A stretch of 64,000 nucleotides of DNA from Hymenopus coronatus (taxonomy: Eukaryota > Arthropoda > Insecta > Mantodea > Hymenopodidae), in NCBI GenBank assembly GCA_030762935.1, contig CM060883.1, forward strand, positions 34,433,501 through 34,497,500, in the 5' to 3' direction. A model generated the notes under the pieces. That model ran no database searches and had not been told where the DNA came from. It was given only the letters and a program-made list of their open reading frames with translations. Positions 33,700 to 45,607 of the stretch are shown here, in pieces. The position numbers and the translations under genes were made by a program. Every line of letters starts with the position of its first letter. Position 1 is the stretch's first letter.

Positions 33700-34085
33700 A
33701 GTATGTACAATAGAGAAAGATTTGCATTCCACCCAAAAAGTTGATACTTCACTGGATTCTATGAAGGAAAAAAAAAAACCTATTTAGAAAAAGGTACATG
33801 TGTGTCGGTGCTTGTGCGTCTGTGAACACGATAACTTAAAAATGAAAAGTCGGTAAAACACCAAATTTTATATTTAAGTTCAGCATCCTCCAAATTTGCG
33901 AATCGAAGATTTACATGAAAATCCCCCAAATTTAAACAAGCGTTTAGATGGAAAGATTTCGAAAATGTTTATTTCAACAAAAATGGCTCTCATGTTTTGA
34001 TTAAAATGCCGATATATATACTTACAAGACATAAAATTGTAATCCTGAAATTTCTAGAATAGCATCTGAAGTTCTCTTCATTCTG
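33700..34085 (-). mobile_element. Family H fragment, 3' half
   Basis: Reversed 3' part: GTACAATAGAGAAAGATTTG, a GTGTGTCGGTGCTTGTG microsatellite remnant and CGATAACTTAAAAATGAAAA. It stops mid-element and another same-strand H copy follows. Confidence 0.7.
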
Positions 34086-34099
34086 AAGGAAGATAACGT

Positions 34100-34753
34100 G
34101 CAAACTTGTTATTTAAGTTTGGTATCTTCCAAGGATGCGACATGAAGATTTTCAAAAAAATACCCCCACCTCGAACTACACTTTACATGGAAAAAGTTTC
34201 GAATATTTTCATTTTCTTAAAAATGGCTCTAACGATTTTGTTTAAAATCTCGTATATTTAAGATATTTATTTGCCAAATAAAGTGTATATCTCAATTTTC
34301 TGGAAATAGCCTCTGAAGAGTAATTTATTCGGATGAATTTAACGGATTTTTGTACAACTGCTAAACCGTAAGAAATGGATAAAAACTTACCCAACAGAAA
34401 ATGTAGAGCACATTAAAACACACAATTTATGTTATATATATTTTTTTCGTGGAATTGATTGTTTTTTAGATATTCCTTATTTTTAGTTTCAGCTTTGAAA
34501 AACTTATACTTTTCTCATACAGGAATTTGTCAACTCCTGTCCATACAAAAGAACTTCAGTCAACTAGCAATCATCTTTTGACTATCACTTTAACCTATGG
34601 TACTCCCTTATTTCGCTTCTACTTACAAGGAAGCAAGTAATAAGACTATTTCTGCTAATATTTTTCAATTAGCACGAAGTAAATAGAAGCTTAAGTTTTT
34701 TAGCAACACTTATTTGCAGAGATGTAGAGAAAATCGTGTGAATGAACACATCA
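34100..34753 (-). mobile_element. Family H element lacking its 3' third
   Basis: It starts inside the element at TTTAAGTTTGGTATCTTCCA and runs to a good reversed 5' end (TGTAGAGAAAATCGTGTGAA). The hairpin end is absent. Confidence 0.75.
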
Positions 34754-34781
34754 GTTTATTTTATTTTTTTTTTTTTTTTTG

Positions 34782-35255
34782 TGGATAGCCAGCTGAAAAA
34801 CGAAAAGTCCTTTATAAACTTAACTAGGTGATTAAGCTTAGTATCTCCTAAGGATGCGACACTAAGATTTTCAAGATAAAGTCCCCTCATGGAAAATTTT
34901 AATTTTCTCATTTATTACAGAAAATATGCAGATCTAGTTAAAACATATCTAATTTATGCCATATATGTTTTGCTTTGGTTTTTTTTTTCAGATTTAAAAT
35001 ACATTTAATTTCCTCACATGGGAATTTAGCAACTCCTAAGCATACAAAGCAATTTCAATCACATACCAACTTTTAAAATATTTAAGTATCTCTTTAACCT
35101 ATGTTACCCCTATTTTCCCTTACACTTACAAGGAAGCAAGCAATAATAACTTTTCAGCTAATTTTTTCTTGATTAGCATGAAGTAGATAGAAGAATAAAC
35201 ATTTTAACAACAATTTGTGACAGATGTACTGTAAGTTATTTGAATGGCACACATT
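34782..35255 (-). mobile_element. Family H element, internally deleted
   Basis: Blocks TAGCCAGCTGAAAAACGAAA, CTAAGGATGCGACACTAAGA and ATTTTTTCTTGATTAGCATG occur in order. The reversed 5' end is decayed (TTATTTGAATGGCACACATT). Part of the middle is missing. Confidence 0.65.
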
Positions 35256-35259
35256 AATT

Positions 35260-35986
35260 TTCGGGAAAACCTCCGTGTATGTACATTTGTTTCTGGACGG
35301 TATAGTGCAAAAAGAAAAGACCGTTAAATTCCAAACTTGATATTTATGTTTAGTATCTTCCAAGGATGCAACATGAAGATTTTTAAGAAAATCCACCCTA
35401 CCCAAACTACCTTTTATATTTTGTTTTGAAAATTTTGTTTTTCTCAAAAATGCCTGTAACAATTTTGATTAAAATAAGGTATATTAAACATATTTACATC
35501 ACAAATAAAATGTGTATCTTGAATTTTGGGGAGTAGTCTCTGAAGACCATTTTATTTTGGGTGAATTTTAATGAACTTTGCATTACTTATTGCACAAAAA
35601 GATCTTTTTAAAACACAATTTAGGTCATACTTTCTTTTTTCTTTAAGAGTGGACCGTTTTCGAGATATCCTTATTGTTTTCAATTTTAAGCTACGTAATA
35701 TTTCTCAAATGGTAAGACATCTTTCGTTTCGCCTCTTGTTTTAATGTTGGCCAAGCAAAGCGAACCAAACTTCAAGTGTTTCACATAGCGACCAGGTTTT
35801 AAAATATTTGAATGTCGCTTTAGTTTAGTATATACCCTTAATCCCCATTTACCTACAAGGAAGGAAGTAGTTAGGCCATTTCACACGTTTAACTCGATTA
35901 GCATGGAGTAGATAACAGAATAATATTTTGTAAGAATATTTTTTGTGAAACAGCTAGAAAAGGAAATGCGAATGGATTACACCATT
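35260..35986 (-). mobile_element. Family H element lacking its 3' hairpin
   Basis: It begins near the microsatellite (TCCGTGTATGTAC) and covers the body to a decayed reversed 5' end (GGAAATGCGAATGGATTACA). Confidence 0.65.
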
Positions 35987-36076
35987 TTTATTTCTATTCA
36001 CACCAACTAATAAGGGTTGGTTGGAATAGATTGGAGAAGAATGGTAGAAGAATCGTGTAAATGTTACAACAGAATT

Positions 36077-36411
36077 TTTACTTTCTCCAGCACTAAACAC
36101 AATGAACATAGTATATAGATTCGATACCGAGATTTCACAAGAAATACAAGCTTTGACAATCTCTGAATGATAAAACAAACTTACTGCAGAAAAATGTAGT
36201 TCTGATTTCAACACGAAATTTATGTCAGTTTTTTGTAGAGCTAACCATTTCCGAGATATCCTCAGTTACTGGTTTCAACTTTAGTCCTCATCCATTTCGT
36301 ATCTCTTTTATTTTACTCCTGAGCATAGAAAGATAGCGAATTTCAATGACAAGGATATAAGAGACAGCATAAAAGATTTGATTATTCGTTTTGGCCTAGT
36401 ATATATATGGA
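36077..36411 (-). mobile_element. Family H element, 3' part, split by a SINE
   Basis: TTTACTTTCTCCAGC opens a decayed reversed 3' end. The body runs to TTGGCCTAGTATATATATGG, where a SINE interrupts it. It resumes at 36683. Confidence 0.6.
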
Positions 36412-36682
36412 ACTTTATTTATGGACGCTCTTTAACTGCTCTGGTTCTCAGCGTCCCATTCTATACTGGGCGTGAAAGACCGCTCAAGTTTTGCTCCGAG
36501 GCCCCTCTATCAGTCTTGAGGTTCTTTTACGTGCCGTAAATCTACGAAACGGGACCAACGACTTTACTTCCCTTCCGAAGGAAGCCATGCTAAGGATTTT
36601 TACACCCGAAAAAATCCATCGTCCTCCACCGGATTTGTACACGCGGCCTTGGGTATTTTTTTTTTTTTTTTTTTTTTTTTTT
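36412..36682 (-). mobile_element. tRNA-derived SINE, family 1, inside an H copy
   Basis: The tail (TTTATTTATGGACGCTC) and body match the copy at 2.4-2.6 kb. A B-box-like GTGTACAAATCC is present on the minus strand. Head-side sequence beyond it is replaced by a 27-nt T run. The flanking H sequence continues on the other side, so the SINE is younger than that H copy. Confidence 0.7.
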
Positions 36683-36837
36683 GTATAACGTATTCCCTTC
36701 TACTTATAAGAAGCTAAATAATCAGGCCATTTCTATAATGTTTACCTTGCTTAGAAGGATATAAATCAATAATCTTTTGTATGAAGCTTTTATGTTAAGA
36801 ACGGATAGACAAAATCATGTAAATAGAGCAGATCAGA
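36683..36837 (-). mobile_element. Family H element, 5' part after the SINE
   Basis: CCCTTCTACTTATAAGAAGC to ATCATGTAAATAGAGCAGAT is the reversed H 5' end, continuing the copy broken at 36411. Confidence 0.6.
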
Positions 36838-37143
36838 ATTTTGTTCGATGATATCTGCTCATTAGTAATCGTGTGTGCGTCTAAAGTGCTATAAAATGTA
36901 CAAAGCTAGCATTCTATGATTATCCCTATTGAAGCAACGCGGGAAACATAATCCTATTACCATTCCACCATCATTTCCTATTCATCTATCTATGTTTACA
37001 ATCAAAGCACGAACTAAAAACAAAGGCTTTCCTAAACGAACCTTTGCGCATTGCATATATATTATACTCGCCATTATAAAATCTCAGCTTGTCTTAGGAA
37101 CAGCACATTTAATACACTGTCCATCTAACATCATTTTAAAAAA
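36838..37143. other. Unassigned stretch
   Basis: No gene or element was recognised. Confidence 0.35.
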
Positions 37144-38004
37144 TCTGATGTGTACCACTCACATGACTTTCTCTATATATCTGCAACAAATAATTCTTAA
37201 AAAGCTTATACTTATATTAACTTCATGCGAATCAGAAAAAATTAGCAGAAACAGTCTTATTACCTGCTTCCTTGTAAGTAGAAGCTAAACAAGGGAGTAC
37301 CATAGGTTAAAGTGATAGTCAAAAGCTGGTTGATATGTCACTGGAGTTCCTTTGTTTGTATGGACACGAGTTGGCAAATTCCTGTATGAGAAAAGTATAC
37401 GTTTTTCAAAGCTGAAACCAAAAACAAGGAATATCTCAAAAACTTTCAACTCCAGGACACAAATTTATATAACAAATTGAGTGTTTTAATGCACTCTACT
37501 GTTTTTGTGGCAAGTTTTTGTCTATCTCTTAAGGTTTAGCAGTTATGCGAAATTCCGTAAAATTCTTCCAGAATGAAGTAGTCCTCGAGGCTATTTAAAG
37601 AGAATTCAAGATATACATATTATTTGTCAGGTAAATATCGTCAATATACGATATTTTAATCAAAATCGTTAGTCATTTTTGAGAAAATCAAAATTTTCGT
37701 AAAAAGTTCCATGTAAAGGGTAGTTCGAAGTGGGAGGGATTTTCTTGCAAATCTTCGTGTCACACCTTTGCAAGATACCAAACTTAAATACCAAGTTTGG
37801 TCTTTCCGTTTTTGAAATCTGCTGTCCAGACACACACGCACACATGCCCGCGCGCGCGCGCACAGAATGTTTTCCAGAAATGCTTTTTTTGGATTCAGGG
37901 AGACCCTAAACATGGATTTCTGCTGAAATCTCGGTATCAAATTTTTGGGTGCATTACAATAACTTCTCTGTATACTATGTATATAGTACGTGTAGAGAAA
38001 GTAA
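37144..38004 (+). mobile_element. Family H element, full length
   Basis: It starts TCTGATGTGTACCACTCACA and ends GTGTAGAGAAAGTAAAA, about 861 bp. The microsatellite is a long CA tract mixed with GC (ACACACGCACACATGCCCGC). Confidence 0.85.
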
Positions 38005-38539
38005 AACATTTACGTTCAGGAATATTCAACACACTACTCGGTGATCAACACGTAACAAAAAATATTCGTAAATTACCTCAATCACAAAATAGTTACTTTG
38101 TGGACATCCTGTATACACGGATCTAATTAAGTTTGCGGGATTATATAAGAATTGAATTCAATATCTATAAACTCATGATTTTATGTAGTAGTACTTCCTG
38201 AAGCTAATACAAAGTATACTTCAGTATTAGTTCCATAGAGGTGTGTTTTGTGCATAATCCTTCTAATAACTCTCGGTTAATTAAGCTTCGTACTATTTCC
38301 TTTGTGTATTATGATCAATTCCATTAGTAATAATTAATACTAATTATATAAAGAACATTTTGTTCAGAGTATTGGTGAAATTATCAAGCGATAATTCTTA
38401 ACATCGTTAACAGCTACAAAAATAATTCCTCTGGTGTATTTTTAAAATGACAAGGTCAAGTATTGAATCCCAACCAAATATTTGATGTGGTTTCATAGCA
38501 AATACAAGATTTAAGGCCCCGTGAACCCAATGGTTCTTA
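38005..38539. other. Unassigned AT-rich stretch
   Basis: No gene or repeat was recognised. Confidence 0.35.
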
Positions 38540-38712
38540 GTTTATTTAGCACGTTTGCACAACGAACACAGTAGAGAAGGTATTATATTCTGCCCAAAAA
38601 TTCAATAAGACCATTTGACTGGAAATGCATGTTTTGAGTACCTCTGAATCCAAGAAAACCTTTATAAGAATGCTCTGTGCGTGTATGTGTGTGTGCAACA
38701 TAACTCAAAAAT
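38540..38712 (-). mobile_element. Family H element, outer copy of a nest (3' part)
   Basis: Decayed reversed 3' end (CACAGTAGAGAAGGTATTAT), microsatellite GTGTATGTGTGTGTGC and CATAACTCAAAAA. A plus-strand H copy starts immediately afterwards. Confidence 0.65.
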
Positions 38713-39546
38713 CTGATGTGTACCATTCACATGACTTTCTCTATATCCCTGCAACAAATCATTTTTAAAAAGCTTATACTTCTATTTACTTTATACTAAT
38801 CAGAAAAAATTAGCAGAAGTAGTCTTATTACTTGCTTCCTTGTAAGTAGAAGCGAAATAAGGGACTACCATAGGTTAAACTGATAGTCAAAAGCTGGTTG
38901 CTATGTCAATTAAGTTTCTTTGTTTATATGGATCGGAGTTGACAAGTTCCTGTATGAGAAAAATATAAGTTTTTCATAGCAGAAACCAAAATAAAGGAAT
39001 GTCTCAAAAACGAACAACTCAATGAAAAAAATGTATATAACATAAATTGTGTGTTTTAACGTGTTCTACATTTTTTTTTTTTGTTTAGTAAGTTATTGTC
39101 CATCTCTTACGGTTTAGCAGTTATTCAAAATTCAGTAAAGTGCATCTAGAATAAACTACTCTTCAGATGCTATTCCCGGAAAATTCAAAATATACATTTT
39201 ATTTGTCACGTAAATATGTTTAGTATACGAAATTTTAGTCAAACTCGTTAGAGCCATTTTTGAAAAAAATCAAAATTTTCGAAAAAAGTTCCATGCAAAG
39301 GGTAGTTGGGGGTGGGGATTTTTCTCAAAATCTACGTGTCGCATCCCTTGAAGATACTAAACTAAAATACCAAGTTTGGTATTTTACCAACTTTTCGTTT
39401 TTGAGTTATCGTGTTCAAAGACACAGGGACACACGGATATTTTTGTGAAAATGCTTTTTTAGGATATTGGGGACCCTAAAACATATATTTCCGGTGAAAT
39501 CTCGGTATCGAATTTTTGGGTGGAGTGTAATACCTTCTCTATGCAT
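38713..39546 (+). mobile_element. Family H element nested in an opposed H copy
   Basis: It starts TCTGATGTGTACCATTCACA and runs to ACCTTCTCTATGCATT, losing the distal arm of its hairpin at the right junction. Length is about 834 bp. Confidence 0.75.
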
Positions 39547-40070
39547 TTTTTCTAAATGTTCTATTTTCTAAAAAAATGATCCTAACGATTTGGATTAAAA
39601 TATCATATATTAAAATGGTTACATATCAAATAAAATGTATATCCTGAATGTATAGGGAACAACCCCTGAATTCCTCTTCATTCTGAATGAATTTTGCACC
39701 TTGGTAAACAGTAGAAACTGACAAAATATATCTTCACAAAAAAGTAGGTCTCGTTAAATCACACAATTTATTTCATGTACTTTTTTGTTTTAGAGTTAAC
39801 CCTTTCCTTGTTCTTGGTTATACTTTTAAAGTGTTTAAAAGTTTCTGAAATGAGAAGTCAGTTTTCAATTCATATATCTTTTGTTTTATTCCTGTCCATG
39901 CAAAGAGCAATTAATTTAAATTGTTTCATATAGCGATTGGGCTTTTAAACGACTATTGCTTTGGATAAGTGATTTACTTTATTTCTCCACCTTAGAAACA
40001 AGTAATAAAAACATTTCTGCTGATGTTTATCTCGATTAGCATTCTTTTATAGAAAAGAACAATCTTTTGT
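39547..40070 (-). mobile_element. Family H element, outer copy of a nest (5' part)
   Basis: It continues the copy interrupted at 38712, with roughly 150 bp deleted: ATCCTAACGATTTGGATTAA through to GATGTTTATCTCGATTAGCA. The very 5' end is decayed. Confidence 0.65.
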
Positions 40071-40099
40071 GACAATATCAAGCTTAACAGACGTTCCGC

Positions 40100-40263
40100 T
40101 TTTCTTTACGCTGCTCAAAGCTGATACATACACAAACGCATACTTTTTTCTGAACATCAGTACTTACATTCAGGGAGTTTTAAAACGGATATTTTCGGTG
40201 AAATTTCGACATTGAATGCAATACCTCCTTCCTCTACTTGATATACGTAGCACACACCAAGTA
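40100..40263 (+). mobile_element. Family H 3' fragment, decayed
   Basis: ACGGATATTTTCGGTGAAAT, TCGACATTGAATGCAATACC and a degenerate hairpin lead to CACCAAGTAAAA. Confidence 0.5.
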
Positions 40264-40408
40264 AAACACACACTTGATTCAAATTTATTCAGGTTTTTGG
40301 TTTTATGTTTATTTAAATTGCATAATTTTAATTTACAAAAAGAATACACAAATATGACATTTATATAGGATGTCACATTCTATCATGCACTTTTACTTTC
40401 TCTACTAA

Positions 40409-40667
40409 ATACAGGGCTAATACAAAAGAAATAGACAACTTCAACTGCCTGTAAAACAAAAACTATTAGAGATAGCAACCTAATTATTTTGGAGGTATGT
40501 TCAGAAACTCTCAAAGTTTTGTTTGTTACTATTGGTAACGCTGTAGTGTTTTGTTTGTTGTTGCAGAAGCTGAAATGGCGGAAAATCCTGTGGAAAAGGC
40601 ATATTGCGTGTTGGAATTTGCTAGAACGCAATCAGCAACTGTTGTCCAACGAATTTTCCGTAATACT
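40409..40667 (+). pseudogene. Fragment of a mariner/IS630-like transposase gene, 5' end
   Basis: An ATG at 40575 opens a frame with EKAYCVLEFARTQS and ATVVQRIFRN, the N-terminal helix-turn-helix start of an insect mariner/IS630-like transposase family. The ~160 bp before it has the look of the element's 5' untranslated part. The frame breaks off after about 30 codons at the junction with LINE-like sequence. Confidence 0.6.
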
Positions 40668-40965
40668 GAATGGTTGAGAGTCTTTGAGTTTTATACAGAC
40701 GGGAAGAAAATATCTTAGAGGCAGCTGAAATGAGATTTTTGAGAAAAATGCTTAGAATACTCTTCCTTAGGAGGAAAATGAAGATATTAGAAATGAGTTG
40801 AAACATTTTTAAGCTTAGGTATAAAATAAATAGATTTATAAATAATTGCAAAGCAAATGCCGTCCAAGGAGTGAAATTACAACCAAATAATATGTTGGAT
40901 TATCAACCAAATGTAATTTTTCCAGGCCAAAGGAAAGAACAATTCAACCTTTGGTGGTGTAAAAC
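40668..40965 (+). pseudogene. LINE RT C-terminal region, copy 1
   Basis: Across frameshifts it contains EAAEMRFLRKML, a motif from the C-terminal part of non-LTR retrotransposon ORF2. A ~290-bp block is shared with 41830-42150 in the same orientation, for example CTTAGAGGCAGCTGAAATGA. It is inactive. Confidence 0.6.
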
Positions 40966-40969
40966 AAAT

Positions 40970-41829
40970 ATATGATGTGTTCCATTCACATGACTTTCTC
41001 TACATCGCTGCTAGCAAATTATTCTTAAAAAGCATATGCTTCTATCTACTTAAAGATCATCGAGATAAAAATTAGCAGATATTTCCTTATTTACTTGTTT
41101 CCTTGTCAGTAGAAGGAAAATAAAGGAATACACTAGGCTAAATTGAATGTCAAATCTTCTAAAAGCTGGTTGCAATGTGGTTGAACTCCGTTTCCATGCA
41201 GGGCCAGGAGTTTACAATTTTCCGTGTAAAAAAAAGTTTAAGTAATTTAAATCTGAAAACAATAACAAGATATATTTCAAAAATGGTCAATTCAACGAAA
41301 AAAAAAACGTATATGACAAATTGTGTGTTTTAACGTGATCTACATTTTTGTGTATTAAGCTTCTGTCTATTTCTTACGGTTTACCAGTTACGCAAAATTC
41401 ATTCAGAATAAAGAGGTCTATTCCCATAAAAATTCAAGATATACATTTTATTTGCAATATAAATATCTTTAATATATCTTTGGTATTTTAATCAAAATAT
41501 TTAGAGTCATCTTTGAGAAAATAAAAATGTTCTAATTTTTTCCATGTAAAGGTTAGTTTGGGGTGGGGGGATTTTTCTCAAAATCTTTGTGTCGCATCTC
41601 TGGAAGATACTAAACTTAAATAACAAGTTTGATATTTTACCGACTTCTCGTTTTGAGTTAACGTGTTCACAGACAAACACAGGACTTTTCTCCTCAAAAT
41701 GATTTTTCTTTTTTGGATACAGCGGACCCTAAAAATTTTATTTCCTGTAAAATCTTGGTATCGAATTTTTGGGTGGATTGCCATATCTTTTCTGTATACT
41801 ATGCACATAGTAGTGTAGAAAAAATAAAT
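40970..41829 (+). mobile_element. Family H element, full length
   Basis: It starts ATATGATGTGTTCCATTCAC and ends GTGTAGAAAAAATAAA, about 860 bp. It separates two copies of the same LINE fragment. Confidence 0.8.
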
Positions 41830-42150
41830 TACTGAATGGCGTCAGTTTTGAATTTTATGTGGATGGGAAGGAAATAACTTAGAGGCAGCTAAAATGAAAT
41901 ATTTGAGGAAAATGTCTGGAATGTTCTTGCATAGGAAGGAAAATGAATATATTAGAAATGAGTTAAAACGTTTTAAGCTAAATAAATCAATTTAGAAATA
42001 AGTACATTTCCAAGGAGTGAAAGAACAACCAAAGAGTATATTGAATTATAAACCAAAAGGTGATCGTAATGTTTCCAGGTCAAAAGAGTAATGAAAAACC
42101 TAAAAGAAACGGAACAAGCCTTAAAAACAGTGAGTGTTGACGATGATAAT
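41830..42150 (+). pseudogene. LINE RT C-terminal region, copy 2
   Basis: It repeats the block seen before the H element: CTTAGAGGCAGCTAAAATGA, GGAAGGAAAATGAATATATT and AAACCAAAAGGTGATCGTAA. Read with frameshifts it resembles the ORF2 tail (RNEYIRNELK, then LNYKPKGDRNV). Broken by stops. Confidence 0.6.
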
Positions 42151-42163
42151 TATATAATAAAAA

Positions 42164-43007
42164 TCTGATGTGTACCATTCACATGACTTTCTCTATATCC
42201 CTGCAACAAATTATTCTTAAAAACCTTATACTTCTATTTACTTCATGCTAATCAGTAAAACATTAACAGAAATAGCCATATTACTTGCTTTCTTGTAAGT
42301 AGAGGTGAAATAAGGGAGTATCATAGGTTAAAATATTCAAAAGCAAGTTGCTATGTCACTGAAGTTCCTTTGTTTGTATGGAGAGCAGTTGACAAATTCC
42401 TGTATGAGAAATATATGTTATTCATAGCAAAAACCAAAAATAAGGAATGTCTCAAAAACGATGAAATCCACGAAAAAAATGTTTAACATAAATTGTTTGT
42501 TTTAACGTGCTCTACGTTTGTTGTGCAGTAAGTTTTTGTCCATCTCTTACGGTTTAGCAGTTATTCAAAATTCAGTAAACTTCATCCAGAATAAACTACT
42601 CTTCAGAGGCTATTCCCAGAAAATTCAAAATATACATTTTATTTGTGAGGTAAATGTCTTTAATATACGAAATTTTAATCAAAATCGTTAGAGCCATTTT
42701 TGAGAAAATAAAACTTTTCGAAAAGAGTTCCATGTAAAGGATAGTTGGGGGTGGGGGGATTTTCTCAAAATCTTAGTGTGGCATCCCTAGAAGATACTTA
42801 AATACCAAGTTTGGTATTTTACCTAGCTTTCGTTTTTGAGTTATCGTGTTCACAGACACACACAACGGATCTTTTTCCGAAAATGCTTTTTTTAGACAAA
42901 GGGGACCCTAAAACATATATTTGCGGTGAAATGTCGGTGTCGAATTTTTTGGTGGAGTTCAATACCTTCTCTATACACTACGTACATAGTGCGTATAGAG
43001 AAAGTAA
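42164..43007 (+). mobile_element. Family H element, full length
   Basis: It starts TCTGATGTGTACCATTCACA and ends GCGTATAGAGAAAGTAA, about 844 bp. It is close to the copies at 23.5 and 29.2 kb. Confidence 0.85.
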
Positions 43008-43659
43008 TAATATTATAAAATATTTCATAATATACTATTTTGACATTCCAAGAGCAATTTCCGTTATTGATAATTTGGTTCAATGAGTTTTGTAAAGCTG
43101 CGGCCATAAGGCCAAGCTAGTTCTCAGATCAATTGAACTGGCTGTGCATTGTTTTGCGAAGAAATGATAATTGCGCATGTTCTCCGTTATGAGCATTTTT
43201 TGTTCCTCTTGAAAAGATGTGGAACAAAAGCACAATATTACGGCTTTTGTATGTCTGCAGTCATAATAAAATGAATCAGTGTTCCACGTTTGAACCTTGA
43301 GGCTACCCAGCTCTCCAATTGAATTCCGCCGGAAACAAATCCTGCAGAAAAAAAATTTACAAAGAAAACAAGAGGAAATGCGAACAAAAAATAAGGGTTA
43401 CTGCGGGCGGATATATCAAAATGTGATATACGTCATTGGTGAATATAGCAAAGAATTCTCGGGGAATTAAACAAAAGAATGGAAGAGCACATGCTGTCGG
43501 ATGCGGAGTAAATGTGTGGGAAATTTAATCAGCATGTCCGGAAAATCCCGTGTACTCATAGACCAATGAGAATTTGTCACGGATGCGGCGCAGTGTCTGA
43601 AACATTTGCACTTCAAGTCTCACTATTATTCTAAAGTGACACTTCTATGTAAAATAAAA
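43008..43659. other. Unassigned stretch, moderately GC-richer
   Basis: No gene or known element was recognised. Confidence 0.35.
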
Positions 43660-44474
43660 TCTAATGTGTTACATTCATATCACCTTCTTTACATCTCTGT
43701 AACACATTATTGTTAAACTTATTCTTCTATCTACTTCATACTAATTGAGATAAACATTAGTAAAAATTTCCTTAATTATTTGCTTCCTTGTACGTAGAAA
43801 GAAAATAAACACATACACTAGGTTAAAACGATAGTCAAATCTTTTAAAAGCTGGTTGCCAAGTGTTCGAAATCCGTTTCTATATTGGGCCAGGAGTTTAC
43901 AACTTTCTGTGTGAGATCTGAAACAAATAAGCAGTATTTCAGAAATGATAAATTCAACGAAAAGATATATATGACAAATTGTGTGTTATAACTTGATCTA
44001 AATTTTGTGTGTAGTAAGTTTTTGTCTATCTCTTACGGTTTACCAGTTACGAAGAATTCAGGAAAAAATCATTCAGAATAAAGAAGTCTTCAGAGGCTAC
44101 TCCCAGAAAATTCAAGATATACATTTTATTTGCCATATAAGTACCTTTAATATACGTTATTTTAATCAAAATTTTTAGAAAATAAAAATGTTCGAAATGT
44201 TTTCCATGTAAAGGATTTTGGGGTGGGGGATTCTCCTCAAAATCTTCGTGTCGCATACCTGGAAGATACTAGACTTAAATACTTGATATTTAATAGAATT
44301 TTCGTTTTTGAATTATCGTGTCCGCAAACACAAGTACCTTTCTCTGAAAATACTTTTTTTTGGATACAGCAGACCTTAAAACGTGCATTTCCTGTGAAAT
44401 CTCGGTTTCAAATTTGTGGATGAATTATAATATCTTCTCTATACAGTATGTACATAGTATGTGCAGAGAAAGTA
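43660..44474 (+). mobile_element. Family H element, full length
   Basis: It starts TCTAATGTGTTACATTCATA and ends GTGCAGAGAAAGTA, about 815 bp. Confidence 0.8.
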
Positions 44475-44710
44475 CAAATTAAATCAGCGATGAATAGGGC
44501 GACTATATCTCCTGAGCAGAGAAACAAGTCAGCTTCATAAAAGCTTATTCATATCATACAGAAGAAGTTCTCAAGAACCGTAATAAGAATTTGTTAATAT
44601 TATACATTTATACCGGACTATATTAGATTATATTTTATTTCAGCTGCATGAATTTTATCAATTCATGGTAACGTCGGTATATAAAATGCAATATTTTCAA
44701 TATAAATGAG
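44475..44710. other. Unassigned AT-rich stretch
   Basis: No gene or element was recognised. Confidence 0.3.
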
Positions 44711-44812
44711 TAAAACTTTTCCATCTGAAGGGTAATTTAGGGTGGGAGAATTTTTTTTTTTTTTAAATCTTCGTGTCGCATCCTTGGAAGATAAACTTAA
44801 AAACCAAGTTTC
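44711..44812 (+). mobile_element. Family H element, left part, split by a SINE
   Basis: CTTTTCCATCTGAAGGGTAA and AATCTTCGTGTCGCATCCTT are mid-element H blocks. A SINE follows, and the H sequence continues at about 44970. The 5' half is missing. Confidence 0.65.
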
Positions 44813-44969
44813 CGTCCCCATGACCATGCTCACTGTAGTGCCTAGTTTTGGTCCTTTGTGGCGCAGGGGATCGTGGGTTCGGGTCCCGCCTTGGGCATGA
44901 GTGTTTGTATATAATAAAAATATAATAATAAATAATAAAATATAATAAAAAGCAATAAGTTAAAAAAGG
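44813..44969 (+). mobile_element. tRNA-related SINE with (ATAA)n tail, inside an H copy
   Basis: The B-box-like GTGGGTTCGGGTCCCGCC and the preceding TTTGTGGCGCAGG suggest a truncated tRNA-like head. It ends in an ATAATAA-rich tail, as many SINEs do. It splits the H copy cleanly. Confidence 0.6.
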
Positions 44970-45238
44970 TTTGGAATTTGACGGTCTTTTAGTATTTGAG
45001 CTATGCTGTCCACAAACACACACATACAAACACAGACACACACGGACCTTTCTATAAAATGTTTTTTGGACTCAGTGGGTCTAAAAACATACCTCGGTGA
45101 AATCTCGGTACAGAGTTTTCGGACTTAGGGAACCTAAAACATATATTTCTGTGAAATCTCGACATCGAATTTTACATGAATTACAATACCTTATCTACCC
45201 ACTTATTACATTGCACATACGGGCTAGAGAAAGTAAAA
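44970..45238 (+). mobile_element. Family H element, 3' part after the SINE
   Basis: GAATTTGACGGTCTTTTAGT, the ACACACACATAC microsatellite and the end ACGGGCTAGAGAAAGTAA. The TCGGTGAAATCTC region is partly duplicated. Confidence 0.7.
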
Positions 45239-45315
45239 ATACACGCATTTAACAATCCTCAAATCCCGTGATATGAAGATTGCAAATAACACTGTCAACA
45301 GTGCTCCGGATTCTT

Positions 45316-45607
45316 GAGAGTTCAATGGGGCAAGTCACCAGTATTATTCCCCACGCAAATACGTAATTTGAGGAATTCTGAATTTAGTGCCAATTCCCTC
45401 TAAAGGAACTATATCATTACATTATATTACTGAGTAAGCTGCAACGGAAAGGTATTGTGTAGAGAGTTCAATGGGGCAAGTCACCAGTATTATTCCCCAC
45501 GCAAATACGTAATTTGAGGAATTCTGAATTTAGTGCCAATTCCCTCTAAAGGAACTATATCATTACATTATATTACTGAGTAAGCTGCAACGGAAAGGTA
45601 TTGTGTA
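45316..45607 (+). repeat. Perfect 146-bp tandem duplication
   Basis: Two adjacent copies, each starting GAGAGTTCAATGGGGC and ending GGTATTGTGTA, are identical base for base by eye. Such identity means a very recent duplication or an assembly/polishing artefact. The unit has no recognisable element or gene. Confidence 0.95.
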
